DNA of 64,000 bases from Gari tellinella (Eukaryota > Mollusca > Bivalvia > Cardiida > Psammobiidae), in contig OV277866.1 in the NCBI GenBank assembly GCA_922989275.2, positions 51,389,246 through 51,453,245 of the forward strand, given 5' to 3'. The translations under genes and the position numbers were made by a program. Under the pieces are notes generated by a model that was not told where the DNA came from, ran no database searches, and saw only the letters and a program-made list of their open reading frames with translations. Below, piece after piece: positions 54,406 through 63,829 of this stretch (its first letter is position 1; every line of letters begins with the position of its first letter).

Positions 54406-54660
54406 CCCTGAAACGGGAGAAGACGTTATTCTTACCAAATAAACGCATTTACACTAAATATATTATTTCCCATGCAAGCAGTTGGGAGCGAGATCGGACG
54501 CCGGGTAACCCGGCGTCTGATCAAACTCTTAACTGTTGGCCATTCAGATTAAAATAATTTGTCAGAATTGTCTAAAAGTTGTAATTTTCTACTTTTAAGT
54601 GCATTGCTTTTGCGTATCGTTTGCGTTTAAACGGGAAAGAATAACGTCTTCTCCATTGTA
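54406..54660 (+). mobile_element. Family A copy
   Basis: Left end decayed (CCTGAAACGGGAGAAGACG), H1 hairpin GATCGGACGCCGGGTAACCC, right end CGTCTTCTCCATTGTA. Confidence 0.82.
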
Positions 54661-54673
54661 ATCTATAATGTGT

Positions 54674-54888
54674 TACAGTATACTCCAAATATTGCGATCA
54701 CTAAATAGAAAATATGTTACATGTATCTGTCTTAATATAAAGTGACTAATGAAGACATGGTAAAAGTAAAGCGGAGCGCTCCTTTATGAACTTTCTGCTT
54801 TACTTTCACCTTGCGTTAGGCTGTTGCCAGTTATTCAAATCACACAAGTTTGTTCGTTGGAGTGCTCGTATTGGCCGGTTTTACAGTA
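54674..54888. mobile_element. Family F element, diverged
   Basis: TACAGTATACTCCAAATATT to GGCCGGTTTTACAGTA; H2-type arms GGTAAAAGTAAAGCGGAGCG and CTGCTTTACTTTCACC. Confidence 0.68.
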
Positions 54889-55646
54889 TCGTAAACTTTC
54901 TTGAATAAATGTCGACAAGAACAAAGGAATCCGCATGTGATAACATCCAATAGCAATGGTGTATTCTATGGTCTGAAATACGGTGGTAAGAAAACAAAAT
55001 AGTAATTGAAAAACTTGTGAAAAGTCAATTTCTTTTCAACCTCTAAGCTGCCATGGACTTGAACCAATATGACCTGGAAAACAGGCATACACTTAACAAA
55101 AACATTAAAACAAGAACTGCATTAGATTCAGGTATGATATAGAAAACTTGAGATCCACAACTATATGCTGGTACATGTATCCACAAGATGCTACATGTAC
55201 TTATTCATATAACAGGACGACATCAAACGTATCAGGAAAAATCGAAGCAGACATATTTCACAACAGATTCAACTTTTAACTGCAATCGTTTACAACCGTC
55301 TGTGACCCGGGTCAAATCTAGATTTTATGGTTTTCGCCGATCTTTTTTTATACAAAAAGCTGTAAAATTCAAGTTCAAATGTGCGTTTAGTATGTCTATA
55401 TGTATGTGACTATCAAGCCGCGGCATGACTGGTCCATGTATTTGCAAACAGTTTGGTACCAGATCAGACACAGATTAGCCCGGCGTCTGATAATGATCTA
55501 AAAGGCTATTTGACATTCGATCGATGCATTAAACTAACTTGAAGGAGACCGCATTATTGCAGTAATGGTACAATGGATGTTCGTAAGACCTTATTGGGCT
55601 GTGGAATGAGGAATTTATAGTATCAGTGTGACATTGGACCACAGAG

Positions 55647-55910
55647 TACAGTGGAGAAGACGTTATTCTTTCCAGTTTAAAGGCAAACGAAACACAAACG
55701 AAACGCAAAAAAACTTTAATGTCGAAAATAATGTCATTTTATAAGTCTAACTAATCATGTTAGTCTGAGAGGCAAATAGTTTGGAGCCTGATCAGACGCC
55801 GGTTACCTGGCGTCTGATCTAGCTCCAAACTGTTTGCATTTTTTGAAATAATAACCGATACCGGGTAAACCGGCGTCTGATCAGGCTCTCAATTGTTTGC
55901 CACTCAAATT
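55647..55910 (-). mobile_element. Family A copy fused to a second H1 half
   Basis: TACAGTGGAGAAGACG, H1 hairpin, TTTGCATT, then AATAATAACCGATACCGGGT and a right arm GGCGTCTGATCAGG of a different copy in the opposite sense. Confidence 0.72.
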
Positions 55911-56129
55911 TAAAGAATCGCTAGACATTTAAAGCCGCATTGTGTTTTTGAGAAAACCAGCATAAAACTGTTGTTTGGGGTCCCATTTGAACTACGTGGG
56001 ACGTGATTCTTTCACAAAAACCGGCTTTATCTAATAAATTCGCTTTTTAAATTTTATTTATAATATTTTTGTGCTGCTCAAATTAAAAAGCCTCCCTTGT
56101 GAATGGAAAGAAGGACAACTCTGTAAATA

Positions 56130-56332
56130 CAGGGCTCCAGATAACGGAAGTATTTCGAAAACTAAAATCTTTATTTCTGCTTTTTAAACCCAATGGTGTC
56201 ATACTCATTAAAATTGTCTCGAAGAGACGGTTTAATCAGTAGTAACACCATAGCATTCGGTGTTGAAATGAGTGAGAAAATGTTAGATTAGTTCAGATTA
56301 CTCCCGCTTACATGTGTATAGCTGGAGCACTG
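56130..56332. mobile_element. Relative of the 35831 MITE
   Basis: CAGGGCTCCAGATAACGGAA at the left, TAGCTGGAGCACTG at the right; AATTGTCTCGAAGAGACGG shared with the other copy. Confidence 0.72.
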
Positions 56333-56344
56333 AAAATGACCCTG

Positions 56345-56556
56345 TTAACCCTTATTCTGCTGCACAGACGTCTGCTTTGACATTGTCGTCTGCAAAATGT
56401 GTTCAGTTTAGATTTATGCATTGTTTTGATTAAACAAACCTCAAGACGAGTGTCAAACAGTTTGGATCCAGATGAGACGCCGCGTTACGCGGCGTCTTTT
56501 TAGATTCAAATAGTTTGTAAACTCCGTAAAGTTACGACCAGTATGCACAGGGTTAA
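56345..56556. mobile_element. Family B MITE (CCCTTATTC ends)
   Basis: TTAACCCTTATTCTGCTGC to ATGCACAGGGTTAA with TTAA both sides; H1 (GGATCCAGATGAGACGCCGC); GTCGTCTGCAAAATGTG body. Confidence 0.82.
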
Positions 56557-56639
56557 ACACTATGAGATCCAGTAACAACGTGTAAATATTATTCACGGTG
56601 GGTAAACGATTAAAAAAACTACGGAGAATCTATACATGT

Positions 56640-58600
56640 ACCTTGAGCTTGCTGAAAATGATTGTTTCAGCCTTGTCCGCTCTCAAACTCAAACACTTCT
56701 TATTGGATCTTCACCAAACTTGCTACAAATGTTTATTAGTATAAAATCTAGGTCAGGTTCAATAACTAGCAAAATCGCATAAGGAATGTCTGAGTTATTG
56801 CCCTTGAATAATTAAAAAATTACTGTTTCAGCATTTTCTGCTCTCTAACACAAACATTTTTTATTGGCCCTTCAACCAAACTTGCTGACAACGTGTATTG
56901 GTATTAAATCTAGGTCAAGGAAAAAAATCGAATATAGTTTAATGAAAATCCTTCAAGAGGTAAAGGAGAAAAGGAGTGGTCATTTATTACTTAACTTATT
57001 ACCAACACGGCTAAGATGAAGCACATGCAACAATTGACCAAATATTTGGCTAAAAATAGAATAAAAACTGGTCGTTTTACCGAGTGGACAGGGCAAAAAT
57101 AAGGATAAAATAGCAAAATTTTAAAAATTAAAGAACCATAACTCCAACATGCCTTCGACGATTTTGGTATTTATAGAACTGGACCAAGATTTTATACAAA
57201 TATTATTTTCAGCAAATTTGGTGAAGATCCAATAAAAACTGTTTGAGTCAGAAAGCTGACAAGCATGAAGTAGTCAATTTTTAGTCCTTCAAGGGCAATA
57301 ACTCCAACATGCCTTGTAATAGATTTAATATTAATAAACATTTTCAACAAGTTTGGTGAATATCTGATAAAATCTGTATGTGTTAGAAAGCAAAAAAATG
57401 CTGAAATATTAATTTTTAATACTTAAAGAGTAAAAATTCAGACATGCCTTTTGCGATTTTTTAGTAGTATTCAAACCAAACCTTGATTTTATATAAATAA
57501 ACATTTTCAGCAAGTTTGGTGAAAATCAAAAAAAAAAGTATTTGTGTTAGAGAGCAACATTTGGTGAAACAGTCCTTTTTAATACATAAAGGGCAATAAC
57601 TAAGATAATCCCTATGTGATTTTAGTAATAATCACACTGGACCTAGATTTTATATAAATAAAGAATTTCAGCAAAATTGGTGACGATCCGATGAAAACTC
57701 TTTGTGTTAGAGAGCAAAAAAGGCTGAAACAGCCATTTTTAAAAATAATTAAAGGTCTATTCCTCCAACATGCCTTATGCGATTTTAGTAGGATTCAAAC
57801 TTAACCTTGATTTTATATTAATGAAACCTTTCAGCAAGTTTGGTGAAGATTCCAAAAAAATTATAATAATCAGCAAAACTTGCTGAAAACAGTCGTTTCT
57901 AATACATAAAGGGCAAAACCTCAGATATGCCACATGCGATTTTTGTAATAATCAAACTAGACCTAAATTTTATATAATCAAACATTTTCAGCAAGTTATG
58001 TGAATATCCGATAAAAACTGTATGTGTTAGAGTGCAAAAGTGACTGAAACAGTCATTTTTTATTAATAAACAGGCAATAACTTAGATATACCTTATGCGA
58101 TTTTAGTAGTAATCAAATTAAACCTTGATTTTATATCAATAAACATTTTCAGCAAGTTTGGTGAAGATCCAATAAAACGTATTTGTGTTAGAGAGCAAAA
58201 CTTGCTGAAAACAGTCATTTTTTAATACATACAGGGCAAAAACTCAGATATGCCACATGCGATTTTAGTAATAATCAAACTATGAATAAATAGTTTCAGC
58301 ATGTTTGGTGAATATCCGATAAAGCTGTTTGTTTTAGAGTGCAAAAATAATTGAAACAGTAATTTTTTATTAATTAACATGCAATAACTCAAAAATACCT
58401 TATGCGATTTTAGTAGTAATTAAATTAAACCTTGCTTTTATATCAATGAACATTTTCAGCAAGTTTGTGGAAAATCGGATAAAAAATAGTTGAGTTAGAG
58501 AGCGGACAACAAAGTGTGATAGTCTAACTGACTGATGGATGGACGGGCGGAGGTACATGTAGATACGGTTGCACCCAGTGAAGTTGAGTTCGGCTGTATC
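56640..58600. repeat. Array of about 160-bp units with inverted head
   Basis: Nine forward units from 57110 to 58500, each with ATGCCTTATGCGATTTTAGT, TTTTATATAAATAAACATT, TTCAGCAAGTTTGGTGAAGA and TGTGTTAGAGAGCAAAA. Two units in reverse order lie at 56657-56940 (TTCACCAAACTTGC, ATCGCATAAGGAATG). The right end carries GACTGATGGATGGACGGGCG. It may be one large inverted-repeat transposon with an internal array. Confidence 0.75.
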
Positions 58601-58835
58601 ACGTGATACTAAGCCGTGTGGAAATGTTTATGTCAGACGTTCTATTTTCGGTTTGTTATGATTTTAAAATGCTCTTTTTGGTGATTTAGGTCCGTCTTCA
58701 ACATTTCATAGATCAGTTTGGCCCATAAGGATGTTCAAACATTATTATTAACCGTTAATGTATTTCAGGCATTAAGAAAAGGTCTGAAAACACAATGGGA
58801 CTTTATAAACACTCGTCAAATTTCAATATGTCATT

Positions 58836-58878
58836 GATTTGTTTGCGTTTAAACGGGAAAGAACGTCTTCTCTGTAGT
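58836..58878 (+). mobile_element. Family A right-end scrap
   Basis: TTTGCGTTTAAACGGGAAAG and CGTCTTCTCTGTAG only. Confidence 0.55.
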
Positions 58879-58980
58879 GACATTGCTGCATTAAACAATG
58901 CAATCTTTGAGAGATCACGACCTAAACCCTTTCTCCGTTTATTGTCTATTTTAATAACCCGTTCACCGCTATATTAGCGA

Positions 58981-59511
58981 CACAGAAAGAAAGAAAGACA
59001 GACAGACAAAGACATACATGTAAATAGTCATATGCACATACATCTAATAGAGAGTGTGTGAGAGAGAGAGAAAGAAAAGTAGAGAGACACAGATGTAGAG
59101 AGAGAGATATATATAGGGAGGAACAGTGACAAATGTTTCAAGAGAGTTAAGTGAAAGAGATAAAGAAAAAGGGCAGAGATAGAGAGAGATTATTAGAGGA
59201 CAGTAGAGTGAGGTAGAGAAAGGGAGAGGTAGATAAAGATAGAGAGAGTGGTAGAGATAGGGAGATGTATATAGAGAAAAAGAGATGAGATGAGTAGAGA
59301 GAGGCAGAAATAGATACATCGAGAGGGAAATAGAAATATGGAGATTGAGAGGGCGAGAGATAGATAGGGATGGGATAGAGAGATAGAGGTAGAAAGAGAG
59401 ATATAGACAGAGAGGTAGAGAAAGAGAGATATGGGACAGTGAGAGTGAGAGAGGTGGAGAACGACGAGAGAGGCAATGAGTATTTGAGAGAGAGAGAGAG
59501 AGAGAGAGATG
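58981..59511. repeat. GA-rich low-complexity tract
   Basis: Purine-rich on the plus strand, made of GAGAGA, GATAGA, GAAAGA and similar words, ending in a pure GA run. Long open frames across it on the minus strand (Ser/Leu-rich) are artefacts of composition. Confidence 0.88.
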
Positions 59512-59715
59512 TCATTATGCATTTATATGGATCGTTCTTCATTGCGCATATTAATTGTAGCTATATTAATAGGGCCAACCTTTTCATTGTTATCAAATAA
59601 TATTTTTGAATATTTGTCAAATTGTCGTGTCAACAACCTTGTCCACTATTTAGATCGTAGGCGATGTTCAAGGCTAGTGGCTATAAATAGAGCCAATCGA
59701 AAAGCTCAAGTAAGC

Positions 59716-59800
59716 CACTGTTAAATCAAGAATGAAGTAAAGCAGATCATTTCTCTGGAAGCTTTCTGCTTTTTCTTTCAGTAGCATAATGCTATCTGTC
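59716..59800. repeat. Degenerate H2-type hairpin
   Basis: AGAATGAAGTAAAGCAGATC and GGAAGCTTTCTGCTTTTTCT pair imperfectly; no element ends found. Confidence 0.5.
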
Positions 59801-59947
59801 CTTTTACTATCGACATGTATTCGTTGAATGGTCGCTAACAAAGTGGCAACTATTCTAGTATGTTCCCCACTACTCGAGGAGCATAATTTAACCAGGGATC
59901 GAGTCGCCACCTGCCGCACTGTGGTCACCGCTCTACCCATGAGGTTC

Positions 59948-60284
59948 TACAGTGCTCCTCCCTCCCTACAATGCCTTCCAAACAGCGATTCCCTCCTTAC
60001 AACACTGCTTGCTACTGTTCCCCAACAAGACCATTACAGGTATGTCTAACATTTTCACCTCTGCAATATCAGAAACATAATGACGAGTGGCAAACAGTTT
60101 GAATCCAGATCAGACGCCGCTTCATGCGGCGTCTGATCTGGATTCAACCTGTTTGCAAATGTAATAAAAGCCGTGCTTCAAATTCTAAGGTTAATAGTTG
60201 TCCCTCCCTATAACAACTCCCATCCGAACAACGCATATAATCTTTGACTCCCAGTTGTTGTTGTTGCAGAGCGGGAGCATTGTA
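59948..60284. mobile_element. Family C MITE
   Basis: TACAGTGCTCCTCCCTCCCT to AGAGCGGGAGCATTGTA; perfect H1 variant GAATCCAGATCAGACGCCGC with its complement at 60090-60150. Confidence 0.85.
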
Positions 60285-60388
60285 TATCCTTTCCTCATTT
60301 GGCAGATATATTCGGTCACATTGAGTCTTAGAGTAAACCACACTACAGCGACAACTCAACTAATCGCGTGTCTTAGACGATTAAGGCA

Positions 60389-60475
60389 GATTAATACTTT
60401 AAGCAGGAAGAAGGTAAATCAGAAAAAAACACCTAGAGGATCCTTCTGCAAACTTTCATCCTGCTTTACTTGTTC
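60389..60475. repeat. Degenerate H2-type hairpin
   Basis: TTTAAGCAGGAAGAAGGTAA on the left and CTTTCATCCTGCTTTA on the right around ACCTAGAGGATCC. Confidence 0.5.
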
Positions 60476-60539
60476 AACCATCTTTAAAAGCAATAAGCAA
60501 GTATACGATTGATTTATTAGAGAAGTGTACATGTAACTA

Positions 60540-60750
60540 TACATTGGAGAAGACGTTATTCTTTCCCGTTTAAACGCATACGAAACGCAAACGCAACTGT
60601 TTATTTAATCTGAATGACAACAGCTTGGAACCTGATCAGGCGCCAGGTTACCCGGCGTCTGATCTGGCTTCAAACTGTTTGCACTGTAAAATATAGAATT
60701 TAGCCTAAACGCGTTTATTGTGAAAGAATATTAAGGTATTCTCCACTGTA
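60540..60750 (-). mobile_element. Family A MITE with deletion
   Basis: TACATTGGAGAAGACG to GTATTCTCCACTGTA; H1 present; the segment between the left end and the hairpin is shortened by about 40 bp. Confidence 0.83.
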
Positions 60751-60858
60751 TCTTAATATATTGGCATGACATGCTTTTACAGTTGGCTTACTGACAGGGT
60801 TTAGAAATTTAGTCAAGGTTAACACTAGTGTTATAAATACTGGCAAGTTTTTTGCAAG

Positions 60859-61110
60859 TACAGTTGAAAAAATGTTATTCTTTCCCGTTTAAACGTTTAC
60901 GAAATGCAAACGCAAATGCAATAAAACGTAGAAAATTACAACTTGTTGACAATTCTGAATGTTGCCTTTTACCTCGACGGAAAACAGTTTGGAGCCTGAT
61001 CAGACGCCGTGTTTCCCGGCGTCTGATCTTGCTCCAAACTGTTTGCACTGGAAATAATAGTTTTAGCATAAACGCGTTTATTTGGAAAATATAACGTCTT
61101 CTCCACTGTA
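60859..61110 (-). mobile_element. Family A MITE
   Basis: TACAGTTGAAAAAATG to CGTCTTCTCCACTGTA; H1 with GTGTTTCCCGG loop. Confidence 0.85.
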
Positions 61111-61116
61111 TAGACC

Positions 61117-61503
61117 TTAACACTTATCATGCTGAATTGTCCTCTGCTGCAAATTTATCGTCTGCAAAATAAAAGCAAACTCATAATCAGTTTGCACGTT
61201 TGATTCAATTCAAGTAACATTGAATATAAATCGCTAGCAGTTTGGATTCAGATCAGACGCCGCGTATCGCCAAGATAAGGTTAACATTTCTGTTGTCTAT
61301 TCAATCTTGAATGTATCTTATATTTTCAAACAAATTGGACCCAGATCAGTCGACGAGAAATTCAGTATCTGATCTGGTTCAAAACTGATTGATGATCTTC
61401 TTTAGGTTTCTATAACTTTTAAATGCGTCAAACGCCGTCTGACAATATATTTGCTGACGACAAATTCCGTGCAAAATATATCACGACCAGAAAAGGGCTA
61501 ACT
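61117..61503. mobile_element. Compound family B region
   Basis: TTAACACTTATCATGC at the left and AAAAGGGCTAAC at the right. Two H1-type hairpins: one half (GATTCAGATCAGACGCCGCG) and one mutated whole (GACCCAGATCAGTCGACGAG). Confidence 0.6.
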
Positions 61504-61762
61504 AGGTTGTTACAACGTTTTTGCGTAAGACAATTAGAAACACTAACTAATAATAGCTCCGCTACATAATAAATGGGGAATTGAGTAGTCAATCGTCCGG
61601 CAAATACGACATAACGACATAAGAAGGGCTAAATATGTTGTAGAACTTTTTTTGGCTACGAAAATTAGAAAATACCTACTAATAATAGCCTTGCGGTATG
61701 ATAAATGGGACAAGTGTGGCCAAGTAAGGAGACAAAATTACCTTGTTAGCAACATAAGTACC

Positions 61763-61990
61763 TACAGTGGAAAAGACGTTATTCTTTCCCAGTAAGCGCG
61801 TTTGCGCTGAAACTATTTTTATTCATTGCAAACAGTTTGGAGTCTTATCAAACGCCGGGTTACCCGGCGTATGTTCAGACTCCAAACTGTTTGCCACTCA
61901 GATTAACATAAATCGTGAGAAATGTGAGAAATTTCTAAAAGTTATATAATTGTCTACAGTTTAGACTTTTCCAATATAGCAAAGGGAAAC
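61763..61990 (+). mobile_element. Family A copy, right end decayed
   Basis: TACAGTGGAAAAGACG, H1 palindrome AACGCCGGGTTACCCGGCGT, then TTGTCTACAGTTTAGAC; no right terminal repeat. Confidence 0.78.
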
Positions 61991-62027
61991 ATAAAATCCG
62001 ATAAGTCGACAAGTTATAATAGAAATA

Positions 62028-62242
62028 TAGTTGAGAAGACGTTATTTTTTTCTAATTTAAAACTTCACTAAATGGACACACGGTGCAATAAAATGAAGAA
62101 AATGACAGTTTAGTTTACATATTGACATGGCAAACGGTTTGGAACCTTATCAGACACAGGGTTACCCGGCGTCTGAGCAGGCTCCATACTGTTTGCAATG
62201 GGAATCATAGTTTAAGCAAAATCGCGTTAATTGGAGGAAATA
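62028..62242 (-). mobile_element. Degenerate family A copy
   Basis: ATATAGTTGAGAAGACG, hairpin remnant CAGACACAGGGTTACCCGGC, ATCGCGTTAATTGGAGG. Confidence 0.65.
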
Positions 62243-62283
62243 CATGTTACATTTCGGTATTTGTACTCTCTGCAATCGCAAAC

Positions 62284-62774
62284 TACAGTTGAGAAGGCGT
62301 TATTCTTTCCAGTTTAAACGCAAACGAAATACAAAAGCAAGACATTAAAATTGTTAAAATAAAATATTTTTCATAACTTTGACGACTCCTTTGAACTGAA
62401 TGGAAAACAGTGTTGAGCCTGATGAGACATAGTGTTACAGTGGAGATTCCCAATAAACGCGTTTACGCTAAAACTATTATTTCAATTACAAACAGTTTGG
62501 AGCCAGATCAGACGCCGGGTAACCCGGCGTCTGATCAGGCTCCAAACTGTTTGCCACCAAGATAAACATGAATTATCAAAATTGTCAAAAAGTTGTACTT
62601 TTCTACGTTTTAGTGTTTTGCGTTTGCGTACGTTTGCGTTTAAACGGGAAAGAATACATGTAACAGATTCTCCACTGTATCTGTCGTCTGATCTGGCTCC
62701 AAACTGTTGCAATGGGAATATTAGTGTTAGTGTAAACGCGTTTATTGGGAAAGAACAACATCTTCTCCACTGTA
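62284..62774 (-). mobile_element. Family A host copy split in its hairpin loop
   Basis: TACAGTTGAGAAGGCG and GAGCCTGATGAGACATAGTG, then the nested copy 62436-62679, then TCTGTCGTCTGATCTGGC and CATCTTCTCCACTGTA. The break is at the TTA loop of H1. Confidence 0.83.
62436..62679 (+). mobile_element. Family A MITE nested in family A
   Basis: TACAGTGGAGATTCCC (small deletion near the left end) to CAGATTCTCCACTGTA; perfect H1; an ACATGT word inserted at 62656. Confidence 0.9.
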
Positions 62775-62888
62775 CATGCTTGACTATTTATGAAATAGTA
62801 TGCATATATTAATAAAACGACAAATAGAAAACTTCCTGATCAGAAGGCCTAACATTTACAGGGACCCTCTCACTTGAGTCTACATGTT

Positions 62889-63065
62889 TTGCACCCCATA
62901 ACTCCCTCATCAAATTATACCACATAAATACGTATATTTTACGCCATTCAATTATTCCTTCGCCAAAACCAAGAGTTTCATTTTATACCGTTGATCTAAT
63001 GAATATGCACCACAAGAAAAAAGTCTATATCCTAGCAGATGGTAGCTTAAAGCGGCAGAAACAGA
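62889..63065 (+). mobile_element. Family D left part
   Basis: CCCCATAACTCCCTCATC, CACATAAATACGTATATTTT, TCCTAGCAGATGGTAGCTTA and AAGCGG; truncated at the first H2 arm. Confidence 0.6.
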
Positions 63066-63162
63066 CTATGATTGTGGTGAAGGAACAGGACAAAAGTACT
63101 ATACTGTTCACATGTACACTGTTTGTAATAGAGTGTACATGCGCCACAAAATGGCATGCTTA

Positions 63163-63398
63163 TACAGTGGAGAATCTGTTATTCTTTCCCGTTTAAACGC
63201 AAACGTACGCAAACGCAAAGCACTAAAACGTAGAAAAGAATTCTGATAATTCTTGTTTATCTTGGTGGCAAACAGTTTGGAGCCTGATCAGACGCCGGGT
63301 TACCCGGCGTCTGATCTGGCTCCAAACTGCTTGCACTGCAAATAATAGTTTTAGCGTAAACGCGTTTATTGGGAAAGAATAACAGATTCTCCACTGTA
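63163..63398 (-). mobile_element. Family A MITE, intact
   Basis: TACAGTGGAGAATCTG and CAGATTCTCCACTGTA, perfect hairpin; 14 bp missing after AAAGAA at 63240. Confidence 0.92.
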
Positions 63399-63515
63399 AA
63401 CGTTTGAGTCGCGTTTGAGATCGTTATCAAAGTCTGAGTTTGAGCAGTCTGCTATAATCTGATCAATAGAAGGCATGAGTATATTTATCACATCAGAATA
63501 CTCTCAAACGCCTTA

Positions 63516-63766
63516 TACGTGGAGAAGACGTTATTCTTTCCCGTTCAAACGCAAACGAACGCAAACGCATTGCATTAAAAGATAGAAAATTACCAGTTTT
63601 ACAACACTTGTGACAACTAATTTCTATCTAAGCGGCAAATAGTTTAGAACCTGGTCAGACGCCGGGGTTACCCGGCGTCTGATCTGGGTCCAAACTGTTT
63701 GCAATGGAAATAATAGTTTTAGCTTTAACGCGTTTATTGGGAAAGAATAACGTATTCTCCAATGTA
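63516..63766 (-). mobile_element. Family A MITE
   Basis: TACGTGGAGAAGACG (C and A lost at the tip) to CGTATTCTCCAATGTA; H1 palindrome present. It lies 64 bp from the donor of exon 1. Confidence 0.88.
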
Positions 63767-63829
63767 AGCATGGACCCATGTCTATATGGGGGAATAAAAT
63801 AAAATGGTTGTATGGAGAAATATGTGTAC

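Larger units (their letters stand above)
28206..63829 (-). other. 35.6 kb intron 1-2
   Basis: No additional exon is needed, because phases at both ends match, but one cannot be excluded. It holds the LINE, SINEs, foldback, satellite-like arrays and more than 30 short inverted-repeat elements. No gene signal or recognised repeat was seen in 28484-29059, 35108-35811, 39251-39639, 43752-44135, 45448-46123, 48276-48899 and 54889-55646. Confidence 0.55.

Noticed and set aside
59044..59542. Long Ser/Leu-rich frames on the minus strand
   Set aside because: They come from the GA-rich tract, which lacks stop codons in several frames; the peptide is low-complexity.
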